From contig NZ_CP098740.1 of NCBI RefSeq assembly GCF_026167665.1, forward strand, positions 5,890,001 through 5,954,000: a DNA stretch of 64,000 nt, in the 5' to 3' direction. The translations under genes were made by a program, and so were the position numbers. Shown here in pieces: positions 29,833-38,207 of this stretch (its first letter is position 1; each line of letters starts with the position of its first letter). This stretch comes from Streptomyces drozdowiczii (lineage in GTDB: Bacteria; Actinomycetota; Actinomycetes; Streptomycetales; Streptomycetaceae). The notes under the pieces were generated by a model. The model was given only the letters and a program-made list of their open reading frames with translations. It did no database searches and was not told where the DNA came from.

Positions 29833-30228
29833 TCAGGCGGCCTGGCGCCGGAGCGGGTGGGCCACCCGGATCGGGCGGGAACCGGCACCGCCGGCGTGCG
29901 AGAAGGGCTGCGTCCGCCAGTCCAGCCCCTGGGGGAGCGTCAGCAGCAGCGCCGTCTCCTGCTCCTGCACCCCGTCCGCCTCGGCGGGGCGGTCCCCGGC
30001 GGCGCGCCCCGTACCGGGGCACACGGTGAGCACGAACGGGTTCCACGGGGACGGGCACAGCGCGTGCTCCGGGAGCACGTCCTCGTCCGCCAGGAGCGCG
30101 ATGGGCTGCGCGCAGTCGGGGCAGACGACGCGGTACATCTCGAAGGTGTCGTACGCGTCGGGAGCGGAGTCCTCGAACGGATCAACGGGCTCCGGTTCGG
30201 TACGTCCGGTGAGCTTCAGGTGTGGCAT
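29833..30228 (-). CDS. Conserved hypothetical protein with zinc-ribbon-like cysteines
   Basis: A 131-aa protein beginning MPHLKLTGRTEPEPVDPFEDS, with a CPDC pair in YRVVCPDCAQPIALLADED and later ALCPS and VCPGTG cysteines, which could bind a metal. The start at 30228 has a GGGGGA site at the right distance. It is divergent from the Lrp-type regulator gene, with about 200 bases between. Function unknown. Confidence 0.75.
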   Translation of the reverse strand: MPHLKLTGRTEPEPVDPFEDSAPDAYDTFEMYRVVCPDCAQPIALLADEDVLPEHALCPSPWNPFVLTVCPGTGRAAGDRPAEADGVQEQETALLLTLPQGLDWRTQPFSHAGGAGSRPIRVAHPLRRQAA

Positions 30229-30416
30229 GGGAAATCCCCCTCGGATGGGCCGGCATGACGCTGTGGCCTCGGCCACAGCAAGCACTTCCCGCCACCGATC
30301 GGCCGTAACCGTTCCGTGTCCCACTACTGGCGCGTAAACCTGTGGCGTTGGTCACATGCCCGCCGCAGGTGCCGTCCCAAGGGCTGGGCAGCTGTGCCGG
30401 GAACGACTCATGGCCA

Positions 30417-30422
30417 TAGATT
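30417..30422 (+). promoter_or_regulatory. -10 element for a probably leaderless Lrp-family gene
   Basis: TAGATT lies 7 bases upstream of the ATG at 30430, and no purine-rich ribosome site is present before that ATG. This spacing places the transcript start at or next to the A of ATG, as in leaderless Streptomyces mRNAs. Confidence 0.45.
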
Positions 30423-30429
30423 GATCCAT

Positions 30430-30870
30430 ATGGAGGAGCTGGACCGTCACATCGTGGAGTTGCTCGTCAAGGACGGGCGGATGAGCTACACCGACCTGGG
30501 CAAGGCCACCGGCCTGTCCACCTCGGCGGTTCATCAGCGCGTCCGCAGGCTGGAGCAGCGCGGGGTGATCCGCGGCTACGCCGCGGTCGTGGACCCGGAG
30601 GCGGTCGGCCTGCCGCTGACCGCGTTCATCTCGGTCAAGCCGTTCGACCCCAGCGCCCCGGACGACATCGCCGAACGGCTCGCCGGCGTCCCCGAGCTGG
30701 AGGCGTGCCACAGCGTCGCCGGAGACGAGAACTACATCCTCAAGGTCCGCGTGGCCACCCCGCTGGAGCTGGAGAACCTGCTCACCCGCATCCGCTCCCT
30801 CGCGGGCGTCTCCACCCGCACCACGGTCGTCCTGTCCACCCCGTACGAGGCGCGCCCGCCGCAGATCTAG
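30430..30870 (+). CDS. Lrp/AsnC-family regulator
   Basis: A 146-aa regulator: N-terminal HTH MSYTDLGKATGLSTSAVHQRVRRLEQRGVI (about 18-47) and a C-terminal RAM ligand domain (PLTAFISVKPF, ACHSVAGDENYILKVRVATPLELENLL). The ligand is probably an amino acid, but none is specified by the sequence. It is followed at 47 bases by the amidohydrolase gene, with which it may form an operon. Translation seems to start directly at the ATG without a leader. Confidence 0.93.
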   Translation: MEELDRHIVELLVKDGRMSYTDLGKATGLSTSAVHQRVRRLEQRGVIRGYAAVVDPEAVGLPLTAFISVKPFDPSAPDDIAERLAGVPELEACHSVAGDENYILKVRVATPLELENLLTRIRSLAGVSTRTTVVLSTPYEARPPQI

Positions 30871-30916
30871 GGGGTCGCGCACGGCGGGCGCCCCGGCAGG
30901 CGGGAGACTGGTGCTC

Positions 30917-32556
30917 ATGACCGAGAGCACCGCCCCCCAGAGCGAACACCGCACCGTGCTGCTGCGCGGTGGAGACGTCCACAGCCCCGCCGACCCCTTC
31001 GCCACCGCCATGGTGGTCGAACGGGGCCATGTCGCCTGGGTGGGCTCCGAAGGCGCCGCCGACGCCTTCGCGAGCGGCGTCGACGAGGTGATCGACCTCG
31101 ACGGGGCGCTGGTCACCCCCGCGTTCACCGACGCCCACGTCCACACCACCTCCACCGGTCTGGCCCTCACCGGCCTCGACCTCTCCGGCGCCCGCACCCT
31201 CGGGACGCCCTCGCCCGCGTCCGCGCCCACGTCGCCGCCCACCCCGCCGACCGGGTCGTCCTCGGCCACGGCTGGGACGCCACCCGCTGGCCCGAGCAGC
31301 GCCCGCCCTCGCGCGCCGAGCTGGACGAGGCAGCGGCCGGCCGGCCCGTCTACCTGCCCCGGGTCGACGTGCACTCCGCCGTCGTGAGCACCGCCCTGCT
31401 CGACCTCGTCCCCGGCGTCACCACGATGCCCGGATACCACCCGGACGGGCCGCTGACCGCCGCCGCCCACCACGCCGTGCGCGCGGCCGCCCACGACGCC
31501 GTCACGCCCGCCCAGCGCGCCGAGGCGCAGCGTGCCGCGCTGCGCCACGCCGCCTCCCTCGGCATCGGCTCGCTCCACGAGTGCGGCGGCCCCGACATCT
31601 CCGACGAGGACGACTTCACCGGGCTCCTGAAGGTGGCCGCCGAGCAGCCCGGCCCCCGGGTCTTCGGCTACTGGGCCCAGGAGGTGGCCGACGAGAAGGA
31701 CGCCCGGCGCATCCGGGAACTCGGCGCCGTCGGCGCGGCCGGCGACCTCTTCGTGGACGGCTCGCTCGGCTCGCACACCGCCTGCCTGCACGAGCCGTAC
31801 GCCGACGCCCCGCACACCGGCACCGCCCACCTGGACGCCGCCCGGATCGCCGCCCACGTCGCCGCCTGCACCGAGGCGGGGCTCCAGGCCGGCTTCCACG
31901 CCATCGGGGACGCGGCGCTCTCGGCGGTCGTCGAGGGCATCAGGGAAGCGGCCGAGAAGGTGGGCCTCGCCCGGATCCGCGCCGCCCGGCATCGCGTCGA
32001 GCACGCGGAGATGCTCACCCCCGAGACCGTCGCGGCCTTCGCGGAGCTGGGCCTCACCGCTTCCGTCCAGCCCGCCTTCGACGCCGCGTGGGGCGGCGAG
32101 GAGGGCATGTACGCCCAGCGCCTCGGCGCCGGCCGGGCCGCCACCCTCAACCCGTACGCGGCGCTGCTGCGGGCCGGTGTGCCGCTCGCCTTCGGCTCGG
32201 ACAGCCCGGTCACCCCGCTGGACCCGTGGGGGACCGTACGGGCCGCCGCCTTCCACCGGACCCTGGAGCACCGCGTCTCGGTCCGGGCCGCCTTCACCGC
32301 GCACACCCGGGGCGGCTGGCGGGCCCTCGGGCGGGACGACGCGGGGACCCTGGTGCCCGGCGCCCCGGCCGACTACGCGGTCTGGCGCACCGACCAGCTG
32401 GTGGTCCAGGCGCCGGACGACCGGGTGGCGCGCTGGTCGACCGACCCCCGGTCCGGGACGCCGGGGCTGCCCGACCTCGGCCCCGGCGCCGACCTGCCGG
32501 TCTGCCTGCGCACCGTGGTCCTCGGACAAACTGTCTACGTAAGGCCGAACGAGTGA
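30917..32556 (+). CDS. YtcJ-like metal-dependent amidohydrolase (one apparent 1-nt deletion)
   Basis: An Amidohydro_3 enzyme, corrected length 546 aa. Start MTESTAPQSEHRTVLLRGG, metal motif AFTDAHVHTTST (about 70-80), later FVDGSLGSHTACL, FHAIGDAALSAVVEG, RHRVEHAEML and FGSDSPVTPLDPWG, in the order of YtcJ-type proteins. The frame breaks at the G run 31202-31204: one added G turns LDLSGARTLG-TPS into LGDALARVRAHV and on to RVVLGHGWDATRWPEQ. The substrate is unknown; family members act on amide or related bonds. It lies directly behind the Lrp-type regulator. Confidence 0.85.
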
Positions 32557-33083
32557 CGTGCGGCCGTTCCGGTCCGCCGATCGAAGTCGGGCCGGCTCTT
32601 CCGCTACCTGGGGATCTTCGGGACTGACCAGGCAATCTCCGTAATCGACGCAGGTCAGCCAAGTATTGACAGAATGCGGCCATCGGCCGGTAGGTTCGGC
32701 CGAGTCCACCACAGGACGTCCGACCGGTGAAACCTCCACGCAGTCGTCGAACGCCGCTGGGTCACGGGGTGGTGTGCCGCACCGGCGCACCGCCACTGAC
32801 AGCCAGGTTCAGCGCCCGCGCCTCGGGGGCGAGGGAAGGTTTCAGCCGGACGGAGGGTGCGACCCGGGTGGGGCCCGGACGTTCAGTAGACAACGGCTCT
32901 AGGTCGACCCGCAGCCAGCGGGTCCCAGGTCGGCCCGAAGGACACCGGGCCCCGATCCGCACTTCTGTCCCCGATTCCGCTCTTCTGTCCGCCGCGGCTC
33001 CCGCGCCACCCCGACCGGGTCGGCATTCCGCGCCGCCGCGCTCGATATGGTGTGCACCTGCGTACGGACGTGAGGGGCAGTAA
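32557..33083 (+). other. Long intergenic region with a good promoter
   Basis: About 530 bases with no gene I can support. TTGACA (32666-32671) followed by TAGGTT (32691-32696) at 19 bases is a good vegetative-type promoter on the plus strand, which would give a leader of nearly 400 bases for the mannosyltransferase gene. A frame open from GTG 32727 ends at 33083, one base before the next start; its predicted protein is low-complexity (Arg/Pro/Ser/Gly) with no recognisable fold, so I do not call it. Confidence 0.45.
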
Positions 33084-33851
33084 GTGAACGACGGCGGTCA
33101 GCGGCGATTCGGCCCGCTCGGCAGTGTCTTGGTGATCATCCCGACCTATGACGAGGCCGAGAACATCAAGCCGATCGTGAGCCGGGTGCGCGCCGCCGTG
33201 CCGGAGGCCCACATTCTCGTCGCCGACGACAACAGCCCCGACGGGACGGGCAAGCTCGCCGACGAGCTGGCCGCGGAGGACGACCACGTCCACGTCCTGC
33301 ACCGCAAGGGCAAGGAAGGGCTCGGCGCGGCCTATCTCGCCGGCTTCCGCTGGGGCATGGAGCACGACTACGGCGTCCTGGTCGAGATGGACGCCGACGG
33401 CTCCCACCAGCCCGAGGAGCTGCCCCGGCTGCTCACAGCGCTCAAGGGCGCGGACCTGGTCCTCGGCTCCCGCTGGGTGCCCGGCGGCCGGGTGGTGAAC
33501 TGGCCCAAGTCCCGCGAGTTCATCTCGCGCGGCGGCAGCACGTACTCCCGCCTCATGCTGGGCCTGCAGACCCGGGACGTGACCGGCGGCTACCGGGCCT
33601 TCCGCGCCGAGACCCTGAAGGGCATCGGGCTCGACGAGGTCGCCTCGCAGGGCTACTGCTTCCAGGTCGACCTGGCCCGCCGCGCGATCGAGGCCGGCTT
33701 CCATGTGGTCGAGGTGCCGATCACCTTCGTGGACCGCGAGGTCGGCGACTCCAAGATGAGCAAGGACATCCTGGTCGAGGCGCTCTGGCGGGTGACCGCC
33801 TGGGGCGTGACCAGCCGGACGAACAAGGTGCTCGGCCGCCGTACCCCCTGA
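33084..33851 (+). CDS. ppm1: Polyprenol phosphate mannosyltransferase (Ppm1)
   Basis: A 255-aa GT2 enzyme that moves mannose from GDP-mannose to polyprenyl phosphate, the donor for protein O-mannosylation and for lipomannan-type glycans. It has VIIPTYDEAENI, VADDNSPDGTGKLADEL, the metal-binding DxD in EMDADGSHQPEE (103-105), and GSRWVPGGRV and VTGGYRAFR typical of the family. No membrane domain is fused, unlike mycobacterial forms. In S. coelicolor the equivalent gene (SCO1423) is needed for glycoprotein formation and phage phiC31 infection. GTG start with an AGGGGC ribosome site. Confidence 0.95.
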   Translation: MNDGGQRRFGPLGSVLVIIPTYDEAENIKPIVSRVRAAVPEAHILVADDNSPDGTGKLADELAAEDDHVHVLHRKGKEGLGAAYLAGFRWGMEHDYGVLVEMDADGSHQPEELPRLLTALKGADLVLGSRWVPGGRVVNWPKSREFISRGGSTYSRLMLGLQTRDVTGGYRAFRAETLKGIGLDEVASQGYCFQVDLARRAIEAGFHVVEVPITFVDREVGDSKMSKDILVEALWRVTAWGVTSRTNKVLGRRTP

Positions 33852-33912
33852 GCCGGCCCGGGCCTGGGCCCCTCTTACGGCGTACGGACGTGTGGCCAGG
33901 CACACTGGGGGC

Positions 33913-34491
33913 ATGACGACCGGCACACCGCCCCAGACCGCCCGCAGACGCTCGCGCGCCCGGACCTTCGTACCCCTCGCCGTCGCCGCCTGGGCGGTGC
34001 TGGAGATCTGGCTGCTGATCCTGGTGGCGGACGCCGCGGGCGGGCTGACCGTCGTGATCCTGCTGGCCGCCGGGATCGTGCTCGGCGCCGCGGTGATCAA
34101 GAGCGCGGGCCGCCGGGCCTTCCGCAATCTCACGGAGACGCTTCAGCGGATGCCGGGGCAGCCGGGCGCGGACGGCTCCTCGCCCGCCGACCCCGAGAGC
34201 GGCCGGGGCAACGGCTTCCTGATGCTCGGCGGGCTGCTGATCATGATCCCCGGCCTGATCTCGGACGTGGCCGGGCTGCTGCTCCTCGTCCCGCCGGTGC
34301 GCACGGCACTCAGCCGTTACGCGGAACGCTCGCTGGACCGCCGCATGCGGACGGCCGCCCCCGGCGGCTTCTCGGACGCCTTCCAGCAGGCCCGCATCCA
34401 CCGCCCGGACGGCAAGGTGGTCCAGGGCGAGGTCATCCGCGACGAGCCCTCCGGCCCGAACGACGAGCCCCGCCCGCCGCTGACGCGGTGA
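33913..34491 (+). CDS. fxsA: FxsA-family membrane protein
   Basis: A 192-aa protein with a first helix (FVPLAVAAWAVLEIWLLILVADAAG), a second (TVVILLAAGIVLGAAVIKSAGRR) and a third region LIMIPGLISDVAGLLLLVPPVRTAL that contains the signature MIPGLISDVAGLLLL. In E. coli FxsA affects exclusion of phage T7 by F plasmid; the role in actinomycetes is unknown. ATG 33913 is the natural family start. It lies between the mannosyltransferase and rbpA genes. Confidence 0.9.
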   Translation: MTTGTPPQTARRRSRARTFVPLAVAAWAVLEIWLLILVADAAGGLTVVILLAAGIVLGAAVIKSAGRRAFRNLTETLQRMPGQPGADGSSPADPESGRGNGFLMLGGLLIMIPGLISDVAGLLLLVPPVRTALSRYAERSLDRRMRTAAPGGFSDAFQQARIHRPDGKVVQGEVIRDEPSGPNDEPRPPLTR

Positions 34492-34563
34492 CCCTTTCAA
34501 GCCCGTCCGGCGATTGAGGACCATCCCTGACGATGGCCGGGACGGGCTGCGGCAAACGACAAA

Positions 34564-34601
34564 GCCGCGGGCCCGGTACACATTCGTACCGAACCCGCGG
34601 C
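34564..34601. terminator. Bidirectional hairpin between fxsA and rbpA
   Basis: GCCGCGGG-CC-CGGTAC pairs with GTACCG-AA-CCCGCGGC across a 6-nt loop (14 paired bases with one 2-base internal loop). It separates the convergent fxsA and rbpA genes. Confidence 0.8.
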
Positions 34602-34625
34602 CTGCCGCGGAACCGTGCTAGCGGG

Positions 34626-35000
34626 TCACGCAGACTTCCTGCTGTCCCGAGGATGCACGGCAATGTTCATCGCCCCGGAGCGCAGGACGGCCAGCCGCTC
34701 GGCCAGCACCTCCTCCAGCTCCTCGCGCGTGCGCCGCTCCATGAGCATGTCCCAGTGCGTACGCGCGGGCTTGCCCTTCTTCTCCTCGGGGCCGTCCCCG
34801 TCCACCAGGAGTGCCTGGGCGCCACACGCCTTGCACTCCCACTCCGGCGGAATTTCCGCCTCTACCGAGAACGGCATCTCGAATCGATGTCCGTTCTGGC
34901 ATGCGTACTCCACCGCCTGGCGCGGGGCCAGATCGATGCCGCGGTCCGTCTCGTAGCTGGTAACCACGAGTCGCGTGCCGCGGAGAGCTCGCTCACTCAT
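34626..35000 (-). CDS. rbpA: RNA polymerase-binding protein RbpA
   Basis: Binds RNA polymerase and the principal sigma factor and stimulates promoter opening; also linked to rifampicin tolerance. The 124-aa protein begins MSERALRGTRLVVTSYETDRG, has zinc ligand candidates in YACQNGHRF (Cys34, His38) and WECKACG (Cys56, Cys59), and the conserved HWDMLMERR basic/sigma-interaction segment near 82-90. It is preceded by a GGGAGG ribosome site and, about 60 bases further, by a sigma-R type promoter. The length and motifs are normal. Firm identification. Confidence 0.97.
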   Translation of the reverse strand: MSERALRGTRLVVTSYETDRGIDLAPRQAVEYACQNGHRFEMPFSVEAEIPPEWECKACGAQALLVDGDGPEEKKGKPARTHWDMLMERRTREELEEVLAERLAVLRSGAMNIAVHPRDSRKSA

Positions 35001-35061
35001 GAATCGTGCCTCCCGGGCTTGTCGCCCACAGGACAGGTGTCGCTGTCGTCGTCAATCGGTC

Positions 35062-35087
35062 AACGTCCGGTCGGCGGCAAAGATTCC
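35062..35087 (-). promoter_or_regulatory. Sigma-R (thiol stress) promoter of rbpA
   Basis: On the minus strand GGAAT (35087-35083) and GTT (35064-35062) are separated by exactly 18 bases, matching the sigma-R consensus GGGAAT-N18-GTT. rbpA is an established sigma-R target in S. coelicolor, so the assignment is supported both by sequence and by knowledge of the regulon. Confidence 0.88.
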
Positions 35088-35274
35088 CGTTGCCGGTCAT
35101 GCGTCGCCCGTCGAACCGCTGATTTTCAGGTTTCCCAGGGTTCAAGTACCCGCCCATACCCGGTTTGTCACCTTTGACGGAAGTTGTCACCCAACGGTTC
35201 GCGAAGTTCCACTCGCCGTAACGGTCACCCGGGGCAGGCCAAAGGCGTACACTACCGGCCTTTTACTTCAACGT

Positions 35275-36651
35275 CTAAATCCGCTCCGGTACGGGGTTTC
35301 CCGCCGCCGCCACCGCACGCCGGAGCGGGACCCGCGCGAGCAGTACCGAGCCCACGACGAAGAAGACCACCAGCGAGATGATCGCGTCCCGGTAGCTGCC
35401 GGTCAGCTGGTAGGCCAGACCGAAGACCAGGGGCCCCAGCCAGCTCAGCCCGCGGTCGCTCATCTCGTACGCCGAGAAGTACTCGGCCTCCTTGCCGCGC
35501 GGCACCAGGTGCGAGAACAGGGAGCGCGACAGCGCCTGGCTGCCGCCCAGGACCAGACCGATCGCCGCCGCCAGCACATAGAAGTAGACGGGCGAGCCGG
35601 CCGGCAGGAAGTACCCGGCGACCAGGATCAGCGTCCACACCACCAGCGAGCCCAGGATCGTGCGCTTCGCCCCGTACACCCGGGCCACCCGGCCCATCGC
35701 CAGTGCCCCGGCCACCGCGAGCACCTGCACCAGCAGCACCGCCGTGATCAGCGTCGACTGGCCGAGGTCCAGCTCCTCGGAGCCGTACACCGACGCCTGC
35801 GAGATCACGGTCTGCACGCCGTCGTTGTAGACCAGGTAGGCGAGCAGGAAGGACAGGGTCAGCGGATGGCGCCGCATGTCCGCCAGCGTGGCCCGCAGCT
35901 GCCGCCACCCCGAGCCCGTCGCCGCACCGCCGCCGCCCGGCGCCACCCGGCGGTCGCGCAGCCGGCGCAGCGGGATGACGGTGAAGACGCCCCACCACAG
36001 GCCCGCCGACGCCAGACAGATCCGTACCGCCTCGGACTCGGAGAGGCCGAAGGAGTCGTGGCCCGAGTACAGGACCAGATTCAGTACGAGGACCAGCGCC
36101 CCGGAGGTGTAGCCGAACGCCCACCCGCGCGAGGAGACGTCGTCGCGCTCCTCGGGCTCCGCGATCTGCGGCAGGTAGGAGTTGTAGACCATCATCGCCA
36201 CCGCCGTCGCGGCGTTCGCCACGATGAGCAGGAAGGCGCCGAGCAGATAGCGGTCCCCGGCCAGGAAGAACATGGCGGTCGTCGCCGCGGCCCCGGTGTA
36301 CGCCGTCGCCGCGAGGAGCGGCTTCTTGCGGCCCGTACGGTCGGCCGCCGCGCCCACCACGGGCATCAGGACGATCGCCAGGACGAGCGAGGCCGACACC
36401 GCATACGCGAAGAGCGACCCGGCGCGCACCGGGATGCCCAGCGGGTGGACGAAGCCGTCGGGGTCCGCGGCGGCCTTGGCGACCGAGGTCAGATACGGGC
36501 CGAGGAAGACCGTGACGACGCTCGTGGAGTAGACGGAGCACGCGAAGTCGTAGAAGTACCAGCCGCGCTGCTCCCTGCGCCGCGCGGCCGGGCCGTCCGG
36601 ACCGGCCGCGCCCTCGGCCGGCTCGGCGGTGTCTGTGGTCCCGGCCGTCAT
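35275..36651 (-). CDS. MFS transporter, UMF1/Atg22-like
   Basis: A 458-aa protein with about 12 membrane helices, beginning after a polar N terminus at RGWYFYDFACSVYSTSVVTVFLGPYL, the diagnostic start of UMF1/Atg22-like major facilitators. AADRTGRKKPLL is the MFS loop 2-3 motif. Substrate not readable; Atg22-like members export amino acids from the yeast vacuole. The neighbours are rbpA (no link) and the glycerophosphodiesterase gene 50 bases upstream on the same strand, so these may share a transcript. Confidence 0.9.
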   Translation of the reverse strand: MTAGTTDTAEPAEGAAGPDGPAARRREQRGWYFYDFACSVYSTSVVTVFLGPYLTSVAKAAADPDGFVHPLGIPVRAGSLFAYAVSASLVLAIVLMPVVGAAADRTGRKKPLLAATAYTGAAATTAMFFLAGDRYLLGAFLLIVANAATAVAMMVYNSYLPQIAEPEERDDVSSRGWAFGYTSGALVLVLNLVLYSGHDSFGLSESEAVRICLASAGLWWGVFTVIPLRRLRDRRVAPGGGGAATGSGWRQLRATLADMRRHPLTLSFLLAYLVYNDGVQTVISQASVYGSEELDLGQSTLITAVLLVQVLAVAGALAMGRVARVYGAKRTILGSLVVWTLILVAGYFLPAGSPVYFYVLAAAIGLVLGGSQALSRSLFSHLVPRGKEAEYFSAYEMSDRGLSWLGPLVFGLAYQLTGSYRDAIISLVVFFVVGSVLLARVPLRRAVAAAGNPVPERI

Positions 36652-36702
36652 GGCGCCCCCTGGAGATCTCCCCGTGAAGACGCCCGCCCGGCCGGCGGCG
36701 GG

Positions 36703-37467
36703 TCAGGCCCAGGCCCCCCGCTCGCTCAGCACCGTGCGCAGCGTCTCGATGTGATCGGTCATGATGCCATCCACACCGAGGTCCAGGAGAGCGGCCATCC
36801 GCTCCGGTTCGTTCACCGTCCACACATGCACCTGGAGCCCCCGCGCGTGGGCCTCGCGCACGAAGCGGCGGTCGACGACCCGGATGCCGTTCTGACTCTC
36901 CGGCACCTGTGCGCACACCGCCCCGGCGCGCAGCGCCGCCGGGATGCCGTACGAGCGCAGCCGCAGGCCGAGCACCCCGCGCACGCCGTACGAGGTGGCC
37001 AGGCGCGGGCCGCCCAGCCGGTGCGCCCTGGCGACCCGGGCCTCGGAGAACGAGCCGACGCACACCCGGTCCCAGGCGCCCGTCGCCCGGATCAGCTCCA
37101 GGAGCGGTTCGAGGGCGGCCTCCGCCTTGACGTCCACGTTCCACCGGGCCTCGGGGAAGGTCTCCAGCAGTTCCTCGAACAGCGGCAGCGGCTCGCGCCC
37201 GGCGACCCGGGCCCGGCGTATCTCGCTCCACGGAAGCTCGGCCAGGCGGCCCCGGGCGTCCGTCACCCGGTCCAGCGTCGCGTCGTGGAAGGCGACGAGC
37301 CGGCCGTCCGCCGAGGCGTGCACATCGGTCTCGAAGTAGCGGTACCCGGCGTCGGCGGCGCGGCGGAAGGCGGCCGCCGTGTTCTCGGCGCCGTCCGCCG
37401 CCCCGCCCCGGTGGGCGAACGCGAGCGGAGCGGGGTGGTCCAGATAGGGGTGGCGTTCGGAGGTCAC
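36703..37467 (-). CDS. Glycerophosphodiester phosphodiesterase
   Basis: A 254-aa GDPD TIM-barrel enzyme releasing glycerol 3-phosphate and an alcohol from deacylated phospholipids. Catalytic HRG at 19-21 (FAHRGGAADGAENT), YFETDVHAS with Glu46 and Asp48, and AFHDATLDRVTD with His61. There is no signal peptide, so it acts inside the cell or at the inner membrane. GTG 37467 overlaps the stop of the upstream YczE-like gene by GTGA, which both fixes the start and implies translational coupling. Confidence 0.92.
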   Translation of the reverse strand: MTSERHPYLDHPAPLAFAHRGGAADGAENTAAAFRRAADAGYRYFETDVHASADGRLVAFHDATLDRVTDARGRLAELPWSEIRRARVAGREPLPLFEELLETFPEARWNVDVKAEAALEPLLELIRATGAWDRVCVGSFSEARVARAHRLGGPRLATSYGVRGVLGLRLRSYGIPAALRAGAVCAQVPESQNGIRVVDRRFVREAHARGLQVHVWTVNEPERMAALLDLGVDGIMTDHIETLRTVLSERGAWA

Positions 37468-38105
37468 CGCCGCAGTATGGACCGCCGGGGCGCGGGCGTC
37501 CCGGCCGAGGGGGCGCTTTCGCCGGGGATCGCGAAGACCCGCAGGAAGACCTGGGCGAGCGGGCCGATGGCCAGGGCGTACAGCACCGTGCCGATGCCCA
37601 GGGAGCCGCCGAGCAGGAATCCGGTGACCACGACCGCGATCTCGATCGCGGTGCGGACCAGCCGGATCGACCGGCCGGTCCGCCGGTGCAGCCCGGTCAT
37701 CAGGCCGTCCCGGGGGCCGGGTCCGAACCGGGCGCTGATGTACAGCCCGGTCGCCGCACCGTTCAGCACGATCCCCGCCGCCATCACCCCGGCCCGCGCC
37801 ATCGGGCCGTGCGCCTCGGGGACGAGAGCGAGCGTGCCGTCCATCGCGATGCCCACGGCGAACACATTGGACACCGTGCCCAGGCCCGGCCGCTGCCGCA
37901 GCGGGATCCACAGCAGCAGCACGATCGCGCCGATGATGATCGAGACCACCCCGATGCTGATCCCGGTGCGCTCGGCGAGGCCCTGGTGCAGCACACCCCA
38001 CGGCTCCAGGCCGAGACCGGCGACGACCAGGAGGGCCGAGCTCGCCCCGTACAGCGCGAGCCCCGCGTACAGCTGGACCAGCCGACGAGTGAGGATCTTG
38101 GACAA
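37464..38105 (-). CDS. YczE-like integral membrane protein
   Basis: A 213-aa protein with five to six membrane helices, beginning MSKILTRRLVQLYAGLALYGASSALLVVAGLGLEPWGVL. GLEPWGVLHQGLAERTGISIGVVSIIIGA is the hallmark of the YczE/YitT-related family. The partner in other Bacteria and Streptomyces is the divergent MocR-type regulator, as here (start 38208). The transport or signalling role is unknown. The end overlaps the start of the phosphodiesterase gene. Confidence 0.88.
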   Translation of the reverse strand: MSKILTRRLVQLYAGLALYGASSALLVVAGLGLEPWGVLHQGLAERTGISIGVVSIIIGAIVLLLWIPLRQRPGLGTVSNVFAVGIAMDGTLALVPEAHGPMARAGVMAAGIVLNGAATGLYISARFGPGPRDGLMTGLHRRTGRSIRLVRTAIEIAVVVTGFLLGGSLGIGTVLYALAIGPLAQVFLRVFAIPGESAPSAGTPAPRRSILRR

Positions 38106-38159
38106 GGGGTGCCCCCTGGTGTGGTGGTGTTGGACTGCTCCGTGTCACTCTGTGGCAGG

Positions 38160-38186
38160 GGATTGGCCGCCAACCATGGCCAATCC
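38160..38186. promoter_or_regulatory. Perfect palindrome, putative MocR operator
   Basis: GGATTGGCC (38160-38168) and GGCCAATCC (38178-38186) are perfect inverted repeats with a 9-base centre, 22 bases ahead of the MocR start and inside the divergent YczE/MocR region. Binding by the MocR protein is inferred from position. Confidence 0.55.
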
Positions 38187-38207
38187 GAGGAAGGTGGACT
38201 GATTCTC

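Noticed and set aside
32727..33083. 118-aa frame ending one base before the mannosyltransferase gene
   Set aside because: Low-complexity Arg/Pro/Ser sequence, no family resemblance; treated as leader or spacer.
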